DNA of 43,402 bases, from positions 1 through 43,402 of the forward strand of contig JASICF010000348.1 in assembly GCA_030044775.1 (NCBI GenBank). The letters are read 5' to 3'. The notes below the pieces were generated by a model. That model saw nothing but the letters and a program-made list of their open reading frames with translations. It did no database searches and was not told the DNA's origin. The DNA is from Candidatus Sulfotelmatobacter sp. GTDB lineage: Bacteria; Acidobacteriota; Terriglobia; Terriglobales; Acidobacteriaceae. Shown here one piece after another: positions 15,141-23,654 of this stretch; the first letter of the stretch is position 1; each line of letters begins with the position of its first letter. A program made the translations under genes and the position numbers.

Positions 15141-17111
15141 TTACTGACGACCGGCTTTTGCCGCTGCGGCCGTTGGGCGAGTGTTGCTGCCGGATTGTTT
15201 GTTGCGCTGCAACGAATTCTCGGCCGCCAGCGCCAAGCCCGAACACATGCACAATAGCAAACTCAAATCCTCCCTCGTGAATGCATCCTGACTGACGCGG
15301 TAAAGCGCCACCACGGCAATAACATTCGATTTTCCTTGAAGAGGTACGGCGAGCGCCGAGCGCAGCGTGCTGTACTTGGTGGCATCGTTGAGATATCCCG
15401 GCTCAACCGATGGATTGCCGTTCAAAATCGCCTTGCAGTTCTCCGCTACCCATCCTGACAAACCCTCACCGACCGGAATCCGCAAAGATGAAAACAGACG
15501 GAAATTGTCTCCGCTCACGAACGCAGGGGCCAGGGCTTTCTCCTGCACCGTATACACCGCCATTGAATCATGCGGAATAAGACGCTTTACGCGGACTGCC
15601 AGCAGGGAAATCAAATCTTCGAAGCTCAGCGCACCCTCAACCTTTTGTGCAAGCTGCAAAAGGGTTTCGATTTCTCGCTGCGCGATCGCAATCAATTCGC
15701 GGTCATTTTCCGCTCGTTCGCCGGGGTTAGAAACTTTCTCCGATTCGGCAAAACCCGCATCCGGAGCTAAACCGCGCTCGACCTTAATGTCAGTCGACAA
15801 CTTCGGGGGCGTTTGCAACGGTTGTTCGTGCGCGAGCTTCTCTAGCTCGATGTAGCGCACCTTGAGAATCTCAACCACTCTTGGGTCAAAGCTAAGTCCC
15901 GACTCTGAGACTACTTTCGCCATCGCTTCATCCAAGGGCAGCGCCTTTCGATATTGCCGGTCGGAGGCCAGCGCATCGAGGCAATCGACAGCGGAAAGAA
16001 TACGCGCGCCAATCGGAATCTCCTCGCCCTTCAAACCGTTCGGATACCCGCTGCCATCCCACTTTTCATGGTGCGCTCGCACAATCGGAACCACTGGATA
16101 AGGAAAATCGACCTGCTCGAGAATCTCGGCGCCCACGATAGGGTGAATTTTCATTTTCTCGAATTCTTCCGGCGTGAGTTTTCCGGGCTTCGCAATAATG
16201 TGCTCCGGCACGGCCAGCTTGCCGATGTCATGCAGCACCGACGCGGCTTGCAGCGCCTCGGTTTCGTCTTCGCTCAGGCCCAGCTCGCGCGCCAGTTCCA
16301 TCGCGTAAACCCGCACCCGCTGCAGGTGCTCGCCGGTCGTCTGATCTTTGGCTTCGATCGCCAACGCCAGTGCTTCGATGGTTCGCAGGTGAAGATGAGA
16401 AACTTTTTCCGCATGCTGCTTTTCGGCTTCAAGTTTGCCCAGATAAAGCCGCGAGGAGCGGTACATCACATAGATCGGCGCCAGAACCAGCAGAGCCGCC
16501 TGCCATCCGATCCGTCCGCCGATGAAGCTGACGAATCCAGCGATCGCGGCCCCAACCATGTAATAGGGAAATGTCCAGAGGTAAATCTCGGTCCACACCT
16601 TGCGGATGGGCTTCTCTTCCGTCAGGCCGATAATGATCGACATCGCGATGGTGTTGAAGACGAAGTGCGTAATTGCCGCCGCCAAAAGAGCCAGCGGCAG
16701 AGAGCCATGAAATACGTGATTCAGAACCAGCTTGTAAGCTCCGTAAGCCGCTGCGCAGCACACGGTCACTTGCGACAAATTGAAAATCAGCTGAATATGT
16801 TTCAACTGCCGTGTTGGCTTCCAATAAAACTGCGCCAGCGTCTTCAGCACGCCGATCATCAAAGTTTGGGCTAACCCCAGATCCAGGATGCAGAGGATGG
16901 TCAGCAGGAAGTTCATCGACATCGTGCCTTCGATGTCGGGCAGGCTTACCTTCAACACCGAAGCCAGCAGCGCCGCGATCAGGTAGCACGCGAACTTAGC
17001 CAGATTGGTCGGTTCCCAGAAAAGCATCGCCGGGATGAAGCAGGCGAGAGCCGCTATCACCATGAGGGCGATATAGACACGAGCACCCAATTGTCGCGCG
17101 GCGGCTGACAT
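15141..17111 (-). CDS. membrane HD-GYP phosphodiesterase with C-terminal GAF domain
   Basis: A 656-residue protein. The first 215 residues contain six to eight hydrophobic helices forming a membrane sensor module. The HD-GYP domain covers about 235-420, with HDIGKLAVPEH, HP, HHEKWDGSGYPNGLKGE and DCLDAL, so all metal ligands and the GYP triad are present. A GAF domain occupies about 475-640 (MAVYTVQEKAL, GEGLSGWVAEN, LRSALAVPL). It should hydrolyse c-di-GMP to pGpG or GMP at the membrane under control of an unknown signal. The ATG has AGGA eight bases upstream. It faces the HtrA gene, with 16 bases between stops. Confidence 0.9.
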   Translation of the reverse strand: MSAAARQLGARVYIALMVIAALACFIPAMLFWEPTNLAKFACYLIAALLASVLKVSLPDIEGTMSMNFLLTILCILDLGLAQTLMIGVLKTLAQFYWKPTRQLKHIQLIFNLSQVTVCCAAAYGAYKLVLNHVFHGSLPLALLAAAITHFVFNTIAMSIIIGLTEEKPIRKVWTEIYLWTFPYYMVGAAIAGFVSFIGGRIGWQAALLVLAPIYVMYRSSRLYLGKLEAEKQHAEKVSHLHLRTIEALALAIEAKDQTTGEHLQRVRVYAMELARELGLSEDETEALQAASVLHDIGKLAVPEHIIAKPGKLTPEEFEKMKIHPIVGAEILEQVDFPYPVVPIVRAHHEKWDGSGYPNGLKGEEIPIGARILSAVDCLDALASDRQYRKALPLDEAMAKVVSESGLSFDPRVVEILKVRYIELEKLAHEQPLQTPPKLSTDIKVERGLAPDAGFAESEKVSNPGERAENDRELIAIAQREIETLLQLAQKVEGALSFEDLISLLAVRVKRLIPHDSMAVYTVQEKALAPAFVSGDNFRLFSSLRIPVGEGLSGWVAENCKAILNGNPSVEPGYLNDATKYSTLRSALAVPLQGKSNVIAVVALYRVSQDAFTREDLSLLLCMCSGLALAAENSLQRNKQSGSNTRPTAAAAKAGRQ

Positions 17112-17380
17112 GAGAGATTCCTAAGATTTTTGCCCAAGCCAAACTCAAAATCTGCGCAAAAGTGCGACCTGCCATTACCATCGTTTCTCTCTCCAAAATC
17201 AATAAGATACATCCGACTTTTGCAGGAAAATCGAAGGAATCGCAGGACCAAAAATGTGCCGACCCGGGAATTCTGCGAGTCAATTTGTCCCCCGGCCCCG
17301 CCGATGCGACAAAATGTCCCGGCTGATTTCCAGCCGCATCGTGCAACTGCTTAATTTCTCAACACTTACATTTCCCGATT

Positions 17381-17396
17381 TGGAACTTGATCTGCA
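17381..17396 (+). promoter_or_regulatory. possible sigma-54 (-24/-12) promoter
   Basis: TGGAACTTGATCTGCA matches the sigma-54 consensus TGGCAC-N5-TTGC(A/T) with GG and GC elements at the required spacing and one changed base in the -24 box. It lies about 75 bases before the subtilase start, in a 360-base gap otherwise without a visible feature. A chance match is possible, and no enhancer-binding protein gene is present in the window. Confidence 0.3.
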
Positions 17397-17471
17397 CCTT
17401 TAGCGTGAGGATACGAATCCGCAGTCAAGCGGATCGGTTTCCTTTGTGGGGACATTGAGATGTGGGGGGAT

Positions 17472-19244
17472 ATGAAAAGACTTCTAGCGCTCTTGCTGAT
17501 CGTAAGCGCCACGGTTGCCTACGCGAACGATGCGAAGTTGTCGCCCGAACTGCAAAACTATCCATCGAACCAGCAGGCGCAGGTTATCGTGCAGTATGCG
17601 CCGGGAACCCAGCTGAGCTGCACCGGGTTGCTCGGTCTTGTCGACTGTCTCTTGAACGACATTGTGAATCTTGGCGGAACGATTCTCGGGCAATTGCCGA
17701 TCGTCAATGGGGTCGTCGCAGTACTGGATGGCAACGGTATCCAGAGCCTGTCCAATCAATCGAACGTGGTTTACATCAGCACGGACCGGCCGCTGAATTC
17801 ATCGGGGTTTAGCGATCAGGCGGTTGCGGTGAATGCACCTTTTGCATGGCAATCGGGTTACACCGGCGCCGGCATCGGCGTCGCCCTGATCGACAGCGGC
17901 GTCAGCAGCCATCCGGATCTCGACCTGGGAATTCTGCCGCTCTCGCGCGTCGTGTACTCCCAGTCGTTCGTTGTTGGAAACACGAGCACCACGGATCAAT
18001 TCGGGCACGGCACGCACGTCGCCGGACTCATCGCCGGAGACGGCCTCAGTTCGACCGGGCCGCTCTTTACTCAAACGTTTACAGGAATGGCGCCCAGCGC
18101 GAGCATCGTCAACCTGCGCGTCCTCGATCAGAATGGCGAAGGTACTGACAGCCTCGTAATCGCCGCCATCAGCCAGGCAATCTCCCTGAAATCGCGCTAC
18201 AACATTCGCGTGATCAATCTTTCTCTTGGCCGCGCGATTTACGAGAGCTACAAACTCGATCCTCTCTGCCAGGCGGCAGAGCAGGCGTGGAAGAATGGAA
18301 TCGTGGTGGTTGTAGCTGCGGGCAATAACGGGCGCTATCTGCCAACCGACGGTTACGCCACAGTCACCTCGCCGGGCAACGATCCTTACGTGATTACCGT
18401 TGGCGCGATGAAGCCCATGGGCACCCCCACGCGCACCGATGACCTCATCGCGAGCTATAGCTCAAAAGGTCCGACAGATGTGGATGCGGTAGTGAAACCC
18501 GACATCGTCGCTCCCGGCAACTTGCTGATCTCACTCGAAGCGCCGAACTCGACTTTGTTTTCCGAGTTCCCCGCTAATCAGGTGCCGTACAGCGAATACG
18601 TTGCGGGAGGGAGCAGCGCCATCTCTCCCACTTACTTCACGCTGAGCGGAACCAGCATGGCAACAGGTGTCGTCAGCGGACTTGTGGCGGATCTTTTGCA
18701 GAAAAGCCCGAGTCTCACGCCGGATCAAGTCAAGGCGCGGTTGATGCTGACCGCGTACAAGACTTTTCCGCAAAGCAGCAGCACGACCGATCCAACTACC
18801 GGCATCACTTACACCGATCAGTATGACGTGTTCACGATCGGCGCCGGCTATGTCGACATTCAAGCTGCTTTGGGAAGCACCGCAGTCGCGAAAGGCACGG
18901 CGATGTCTCCAATCGCGACCTTCAACTCAAACACCGATCAGGTTTTCATGACGGACGATCCTTCGGCGGTGTGGAACACGTCAACCACATGGTCGAATAC
19001 AGCCGTGTGGGGCGCGTCGCAGTTTGTCACCGGCACCACTGGCGCCGTCTCCAACGGAGCAAACGCCGCCAGCAACAGCCAGTTGGCGGGCAACGAAGCC
19101 CTGTGGGGATCGGAAGCGCTCTGGGGTTCGGAAGCCTTATGGGGCAGCGAAGCTCTATGGGGGAGTGAGGCACTTTGGGGCAGCGAAGCGCTGTGGGGCA
19201 GTGAAGCGCTCTGGGGCAGCGACTTCTCAGGCGGTGAAAACTAG
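17472..19244 (+). CDS. secreted subtilisin-family (S8) peptidase with Trp-Gly repeat tail
   Basis: About 590 residues from ATG 17472, which directly precedes the signal peptide (MKRLLALLLIVSATVAYA) and has a G-rich ribosome-binding site; an ATG at 17460 would add four residues. An inhibitor-like propeptide (QVIVQYAPGT, VVYISTDRPL) is followed by the catalytic domain: Asp141 (ALIDSGVSSHPDL), His179 (GHGTHVAG), an Asn region (VVVAAGNNG) and Ser395 (SGTSMATG). After about residue 465 the chain becomes Ser/Thr/Asn-rich with scattered Trp (AVWNTS, TTWSN, AVWGAS), then seven tandem EALWGS units, ending SDFSGGEN. Exported protease; substrate unknown. A terminator follows the stop. Confidence 0.9.
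   Translation: MKRLLALLLIVSATVAYANDAKLSPELQNYPSNQQAQVIVQYAPGTQLSCTGLLGLVDCLLNDIVNLGGTILGQLPIVNGVVAVLDGNGIQSLSNQSNVVYISTDRPLNSSGFSDQAVAVNAPFAWQSGYTGAGIGVALIDSGVSSHPDLDLGILPLSRVVYSQSFVVGNTSTTDQFGHGTHVAGLIAGDGLSSTGPLFTQTFTGMAPSASIVNLRVLDQNGEGTDSLVIAAISQAISLKSRYNIRVINLSLGRAIYESYKLDPLCQAAEQAWKNGIVVVVAAGNNGRYLPTDGYATVTSPGNDPYVITVGAMKPMGTPTRTDDLIASYSSKGPTDVDAVVKPDIVAPGNLLISLEAPNSTLFSEFPANQVPYSEYVAGGSSAISPTYFTLSGTSMATGVVSGLVADLLQKSPSLTPDQVKARLMLTAYKTFPQSSSTTDPTTGITYTDQYDVFTIGAGYVDIQAALGSTAVAKGTAMSPIATFNSNTDQVFMTDDPSAVWNTSTTWSNTAVWGASQFVTGTTGAVSNGANAASNSQLAGNEALWGSEALWGSEALWGSEALWGSEALWGSEALWGSEALWGSDFSGGEN
19095..19220 (+). repeat. seven tandem 18-bp units encoding EALWGS
   Basis: Seven contiguous 18-base units at the 3' end of the subtilase gene each encode Glu-Ala-Leu-Trp-Gly-Ser. 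The DNA copies differ at synonymous positions (GCC/GCG/GCT/GCA for Ala; CTG/CTC/TTA/CTA/CTT for Leu; TCG/AGC/AGT for Ser), while the peptide is unchanged. Confidence 0.95.
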
Positions 19245-19280
19245 AAAGGTCAGCTTTAAGGTTCTAATTTAAAAAGAGAG

Positions 19281-19319
19281 GGGCCCAGACTCTTCAGGGA
19301 GCGGGCCCTTTTGCTTTTT
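19281..19319 (+). terminator. rho-independent terminator after the subtilase gene
   Basis: GGGCCC at 19281-19286 pairs with GGGCCC at 19303-19308, with CTC/GAG pairing inside the loop. It is followed by TTTTGCTTTTT. It sits 37 bases after the subtilase stop. Confidence 0.75.
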
Positions 19320-19429
19320 CCGATTCCTCTGTCATTCCGATCCGGACGCAAGTCCGGAGAGGAACCTGCTTTTGCCCCCTCCAGAACATGCCGGTCGAGC
19401 ACCCCATTTTGCCGTAAAATGTTTCCAGC

Positions 19430-19506
19430 GCGCCCGTAGCTCAACTGGATAGAGCATCTGCCTTCGGAGCAGAGGGTTGGGAGTTCGAGTCTCTCCGGGC
19501 GCACCA
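19430..19506 (+). tRNA. tRNA-Arg (anticodon UCG)
   Basis: A full cloverleaf can be drawn. The acceptor GCGCCCG (19430-19436) pairs with CGGGCGC (19496-19502), with discriminator A and an encoded CCA (19504-19506). The D stem is GCTC/GAGC. The anticodon stem TCTGC/GCAGA encloses loop CTTCGGA, giving anticodon TCG, which reads the Arg codon CGA. The variable loop has five bases, and the T stem GGGAG/CTCTC encloses TTCGAGT. All stems are complete apart from one G-T pair in the T stem. Confidence 0.96.
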
Positions 19507-19721
19507 CTCGGCCAGCGATCCTTCGCCGAAAGAAGGCTCAGGATTTCGTCTGCGGGCTCACGCCCGCAAGTCGCCTCAAGTTCCGACTTGAAAGATTTCG
19601 GTTTGCGGATGCGTCAGGGTGATAGCCGGAAGGCGTTTAATTTTCAGGCGGGGCGTCCTGACGAGCGAGTCTGTTACACTGAAAAACCTAAATCCCCTAA
19701 AACCAAGGAGACTGTCAGAGT

Positions 19722-19991
19722 ATGTCGAAAAAACTCATGAACGCGGTGTTCTGCCTGATGTTGTTGTGCACTGGCCTGACGCTGGCTCAAGAGCCGGTGC
19801 AGAACGTTGACCCCCAGAGGCATCCCAATTTGGCGGAAGCGCAGCACCTCATTGCGAAGGCTAACGATGCCATCAGAGCCGCTCAGAAAGACAACAGGTA
19901 CGATATGCACCACCATGCGCAGAATGCACGGGACCTTTTGGCCCAGGCAGCGAACGAACTGAAGAGTGCAGCCTTGGACGCCAATCGCTAA
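19722..19991 (+). CDS. small secreted helical protein of unknown function
   Basis: An 89-residue protein with a clear signal peptide (MSKKLMNAVFCLMLLCTGLTLAQ). The mature part of about 65 residues is mostly helical, with a His-rich stretch (YDMHHHAQNARDLLAQAANELK) whose spacing suggests an amphipathic helix. AAGGAG lies about 12 bases before the ATG. I do not recognise the family, though small exported Ala/Gln-rich helical proteins of this kind are common in Acidobacteriota. The His cluster could bind metal, which is speculation. The gene stands alone after the tRNA. Confidence 0.7.
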   Translation: MSKKLMNAVFCLMLLCTGLTLAQEPVQNVDPQRHPNLAEAQHLIAKANDAIRAAQKDNRYDMHHHAQNARDLLAQAANELKSAALDANR

Positions 19992-20337
19992 TAAAAGATC
20001 ATCCGGTCAGTACATCTTCCAATGTCCTGCCGTCTTTGGGCGGGGGTGCGCGGGCGTGGCGCGTGTGCCAGCTTGCACGAGGACGTTGGCATAATCGCGC
20101 CGGAGCGCGTCCGCGCGATTTGATGCGGGATGCTGATAACGCACGCAGGGTTTCCTGCTCTCCAAAAACTCACCCTCATCTCTGACCGCTTCGCGGCGAG
20201 CGACTGGAGAATTATGACTTCGCTGGAAATGTGATTGGATCAGACAAAACAACTCAGTGCGCGCGGAAAAAGACACCGCATCGTCGAGTTCGCGCGGGGG
20301 ACGAGCATTCCGTGCAATCGCTCTGCAGGCGATCCTA
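19992..20337. other. intergenic stretch with no recognised feature
   Basis: This 346-base gap lies between the convergent small secreted protein gene and the receiver gene. I see GC-rich sequence with short self-complementary runs (for example around 20093-20122, where GCGC-rich arms face each other) but no convincing gene, terminator or promoter. Confidence 0.5.
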
Positions 20338-20733
20338 TTACACCGCTGTTTGCCCTTCGTGAAAATACGTCTCGCCGCGCAGAACAGCTTCCACTGCTTT
20401 CACCAGCGATGTCGTATCCGCCTTCTGCACCAGTCCGCGGATTCCCGCCTTTTTGGCTTCCTCTTCCAACTGCGGCGAAGGATAGATGGTGACCATCAGC
20501 ACCGGCGACTCCGGATGCTGTCTGGAGAGATTCCGTCCTGCTTCCAGTCCACTCATCACCGGCATTACAAAATCCAGCACCGTGATGCTGGGAGCATGTT
20601 CCTCCCACCTTTGGATCGCACGCAGCCCGTCTTCGGCTTCACCCACGACTTTCCACTCGTTCCGGTTCTCCAGCACAGCACGAAGGTGAGCTCTCACCAC
20701 CGCATTGTCTTCCACTAGGAAAATACGTACCAC
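20338..20733 (-). CDS. single-domain response regulator
   Basis: About 131 residues from the GTG at 20733, where the receiver fold begins (VVRIFLVEDNAVVRAHL); the frame is open about 50 codons further upstream but that part is not domain-like. The acidic pair is ED in LVEDN, the phospho-acceptor Asp is in ITVLDFVMP, the switch Thr is in MVTIYPS and the Lys is in LVQKAD. No output domain follows. The sequence resembles receivers of the NarL/LuxR class without their DNA-binding half. Partner kinase unknown; no kinase gene adjoins it. Confidence 0.82.
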   Translation of the reverse strand: MVRIFLVEDNAVVRAHLRAVLENRNEWKVVGEAEDGLRAIQRWEEHAPSITVLDFVMPVMSGLEAGRNLSRQHPESPVLMVTIYPSPQLEEEAKKAGIRGLVQKADTTSLVKAVEAVLRGETYFHEGQTAV

Positions 20734-21139
20734 GCCCGGTTCATTCTCCTCAAATAGTTTGACGATAGCGGCCGTCGCCTGAGGTTGGCGCCCACCTCCG
20801 GTAAAAACTAACCTATTCGCTTGGCGGCCGACTGGCCATACTGCTGGCACCCGATTGCCCGTCAAAGATTCAAGAGCACACACTCACTTGGCCTAGGCGA
20901 TATACCCGAGTTGCCGCGCGTCACACCGGAGATTTCAAGAAGATAATGCGAATCTTCCAACGGAAATACTGCGGACACCGGAGAAAAGTCGACCGCGATA
21001 AAGAGAAGGAACCGAACTCCTCTGGGAAACATGAACTGCAGGAAGCTGTGAACTGAAGAAAGATGTACACAGGAGGAAAATGTGAAGTGAAGAAGGAGAG
21101 CCGTTTACCCGCTCTGTAAATGCGAGCAGTTGCCAATCC

Positions 21140-21838
21140 CTACCCGCGTACGCTGATCTTTGAAAACGACAGCACTGCGCGCGACGAAATCGGATGCCCC
21201 ATCGACATTGCTGGACGGAACGTTGTGAAGATCAGCATCCGTTTTACTTCGGGAAGAAGCTGCTGCGACACGCCTGGATCCGAAAGAATTCTGTAATCGT
21301 CCACTCGTCCACGCTGATCCACATATGCCTCGATCACCAGCGAATCCGCATTGATGGAACTCAGATTCGTGCCAAACGCACTCTGCTCGAGCTCCGGCCC
21401 GGTATTTAGCACCAACGGCACATCCTGAGTATTGGCCTGCAACTGTCCTGGCATCGCCAGAATCGCCGTGACAATCCCAAAAATCAGCAGCGCACAAACC
21501 AGCCCGGCCGTCGCCGGGACCATAAACGCGCTCAGGGTGTCTTCCAGGCGGAGCCGCAATCCCTCATACCGGCCGCGTCGCGAGATTGCTGCCTCGCGCG
21601 AAATCGCCAAACGCAGCTTCAATCCCAGATCGGCCGGCTCCATCACCCGGCCCAGATTCGTCAGCATCTGTTGCGCCTGCTGCAACCCGCGATACTCGCC
21701 CATGCACGGCGCGCAAACATCGAGATGTTCCCGCAGCGCGCGCATCTCCGTTCCTGTGACCATCCCATCCAGGTAAGGAGACAGCAACGCCTTCGCTTTC
21801 TCGCACTGCATCGTCTCTTTTTCCGCCGCATACTTCAT
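21140..21838 (-). CDS. anti-sigma factor with zinc-finger domain and TonB-C-like periplasmic domain
   Basis: A 232-residue protein. The N-terminal cytoplasmic part has the zf-HC2 (ZAS) anti-sigma signature: LSPYLDG, then His-x3-Cys-x2-Cys in REHLDVCAPC. One transmembrane helix lies at about 105-130 (VPATAGLVCALLIFGIVTAI). The periplasmic part ends in a TonB C-terminal-like fold (VIEAYVDQRGRVDDYRILSDPG, TTFRPAMSMGHPI). Its start overlaps the stop of the sigma factor gene (ATGA), so the two are co-translated and it should hold that sigma factor inactive. The TonB-like sensor part is an inference from pattern. Confidence 0.82.
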   Translation of the reverse strand: MKYAAEKETMQCEKAKALLSPYLDGMVTGTEMRALREHLDVCAPCMGEYRGLQQAQQMLTNLGRVMEPADLGLKLRLAISREAAISRRGRYEGLRLRLEDTLSAFMVPATAGLVCALLIFGIVTAILAMPGQLQANTQDVPLVLNTGPELEQSAFGTNLSSINADSLVIEAYVDQRGRVDDYRILSDPGVSQQLLPEVKRMLIFTTFRPAMSMGHPISSRAVLSFSKISVRG

Positions 21839-22566
21839 GGCGTCACCTCGACCCTTCTACCCCCGCCGTTGATACGCGAACCCAGGCTCTCTTTCTCGGC
21901 TGAATCGTTCAACCCCAACTCCCCGCCAAAGTCTCGCGCATACGGCGCCAGCCGTTCCTTCAAGGCTTGCCGCCCGCGCGTCAATCTCGATTTCACTGTG
22001 CCCAGCGAGACCTGCAGCACCTCGGCAATCTCTTCGTACGACATATCTTCCAGGTCGCGCAAAATCAGCGTCGTACGGTAGGGCTCGGCCACGCGCCGCA
22101 ACTCGCGATCCACTCGCTGACTCACTTCCCGTTGCGCTACGTTGTCAAACGGAGAATGATGGCGATCGGTAAGCGCGCTTCGCATCGCGTCCTTCCCGTT
22201 CACCGCATCTTCCGATTCCGCTGGCTCGATCGGAGTTTCCTGCGCTTTATGCCGGAACCACCACCGTCTCCGGTTCGCCGCTTCATGCAGCGCAATGCGG
22301 TAGATCCACGTCTTCAAGCTCGATTCGCCGTTGAAGTGTTTCATCCCGCGGAATACTTTCAGGAACACTTCCTGGGTCGTGTCGGCCGCGTCAGCCGGAT
22401 CGCTCACTACGCGATAAACCAGACCATACACGGGACGCTGGAACTCTCCGATCAGCCAGGCATATGCCTCTTCCGATCCTGCCTTGAGCGCGGCAACAAT
22501 GGCCGACTCTTCCGATCGGACTCCGATTGCACTCGCCAGTTCTCCCAGTGTCCCCGCTCCAGCCAT
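21835..22566 (-). CDS. ECF-type RNA polymerase sigma factor
   Basis: About 243 residues from the ATG at 22566, which has GGGG eight bases upstream; an ATG at 22575 is in frame but too close to that site. Region 2 is clear (PVYGLVYRVVSDPADAADTTQ, EVFLKVFRGMKHF, SSLKTWIYRIALHEAANRRR) and region 4 carries the helix-turn-helix (MSYEEIAEVLQVSLGTVKSRL). There is no region 3, as expected for ECF factors. It is the first gene of a two-gene unit with its cognate anti-sigma factor. It resembles RpoE/SigW-like envelope-stress factors, but the regulon cannot be read from here. Confidence 0.92.
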   Translation of the reverse strand: MAGAGTLGELASAIGVRSEESAIVAALKAGSEEAYAWLIGEFQRPVYGLVYRVVSDPADAADTTQEVFLKVFRGMKHFNGESSLKTWIYRIALHEAANRRRWWFRHKAQETPIEPAESEDAVNGKDAMRSALTDRHHSPFDNVAQREVSQRVDRELRRVAEPYRTTLILRDLEDMSYEEIAEVLQVSLGTVKSRLTRGRQALKERLAPYARDFGGELGLNDSAEKESLGSRINGGGRRVEVTP

Positions 22567-22897
22567 TCCGCACATCCCCTGTACTGACCCAATTATAGGT
22601 TTTCCACCTCAGCGGCAGGTAAAAATATTCCTCGAATCATGGCGGCGTCTACCTGACATAGACCCCGGACCAGTCTCCGAAGTTCCCGCTCTAAGTCGTT
22701 TATTTGCTTTCGGTAACTCCCCACGGTAACCCCGCCTCAGCCGCTGCCCGGCGTGCCAAAAACGAATGGATAGTCTCCCACGCTTCGCCGACTCCAGTTG
22801 CGGGAATGGAAACGAATGGTCGCCGCCCCGAATCACGCGTCTACACTTTCGGTCGCGGGGGATGAAGCGCTGCACAGGCTAGAATGGCGGCGACCGT

Positions 22898-23020
22898 GTG
22901 TCGGGACCCTACACCGTTTCCGCCGACGGTAAGAGACTCGTGATGAACACCGTTCTTCCGCAATCCATCGCCGAAACCGCTCACCCTGATCACCGATGGC
23001 CAGCTGACTTGAAACAGTGA
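22898..23020 (+). pseudogene. remnant of the C-terminus of a WD40/TolB-like protein
   Basis: The reading PYTVSADGKRLVMNTVLPQ resembles the last repeat of acidobacterial TolB/WD40-type proteins or kinases, which end with a pattern like DGQRFLxNT, then PITLVxNWxAxLK. Here the expected PLTLITD is found only in a shifted frame, after which WPADLKQ and a stop return in the first frame, as if one base was gained and one lost. No start or upstream domain remains. The rest of the 540-base gap (22567-23106) shows no gene I can support. Confidence 0.45.
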
Positions 23021-23106
23021 CCCTCGCTCGCGGGGAGTTCACACAGAATTGTTCTGGCGTGCGTTGATCGGTCTAGAGTTGACGGGCAAACGGCAACCTC
23101 TGTCCC

Positions 23107-23517
23107 CTACGCCGTCGTCTGCTTCGCGCGTTGCCCCGCCAGTTTGCCAACGATCGCTCGCAATTCCTCTAGCAATCGCTCTGATCCCTTATCCAGTTCA
23201 AGCGCCGACTTTTCCAGAAAGGCGGCAGCTCCGTCTTCCTGCAGCCGTGCGGCATTCTTCTGCGTCATCCCCGTGATCACCACGACCGGAATCGCTTTCG
23301 TGGACGCATCTTTTTTCAACGCTCTCAGCACATCCGGCCCGCTGATTTTCGGCAAAAGCATATCCAGCAAAATCAGATCCGGCAGTTTGCTCTGCGCGGC
23401 GCGCAGCGCTTCTTCGCCGTCGCCCGCGGTGCACACTTCATAGCCCGCGCGTGCCAACGCGCGCTCGGTCGCCAACCGTAAGAACTTGCTGTCTTCCACC
23501 AGCAGGATCTTCGTCAC
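23107..23517 (-). CDS. single-domain response regulator
   Basis: A 136-residue CheY-like receiver: ILLVEDSKFLR gives the acidic pair, LILLDMLLP the phospho-acceptor Asp, VVVITGMT the switch Thr and FLEKSAL the conserved Lys. A short basic tail follows (LAGQRAKQTTA). No output domain is present. It resembles receivers of the DivK/PilH kind. The flanking genes (ECF factor, TetR) do not reveal a partner. Confidence 0.88.
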   Translation of the reverse strand: MTKILLVEDSKFLRLATERALARAGYEVCTAGDGEEALRAAQSKLPDLILLDMLLPKISGPDVLRALKKDASTKAIPVVVITGMTQKNAARLQEDGAAAFLEKSALELDKGSERLLEELRAIVGKLAGQRAKQTTA

Positions 23518-23654
23518 CGATCATCCTCCGCTGTAATTCCAAGTTGCTCAGGGGGCCAGTCACGCCGATCCCAGGCGTGAACCGCTTACTCATCTTATCG
23601 GCAACTTTTTATTTCACAGCAGACCGGAGAATGGTTTACGCGACCTTCCCGAAC

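Noticed and set aside
19256..19507. Open frame on the minus strand reading MVRPERLELPTLCSEGR across the tRNA
   Set aside because: It is the well-known false frame antisense to a tRNA; the cloverleaf on the plus strand explains the sequence.
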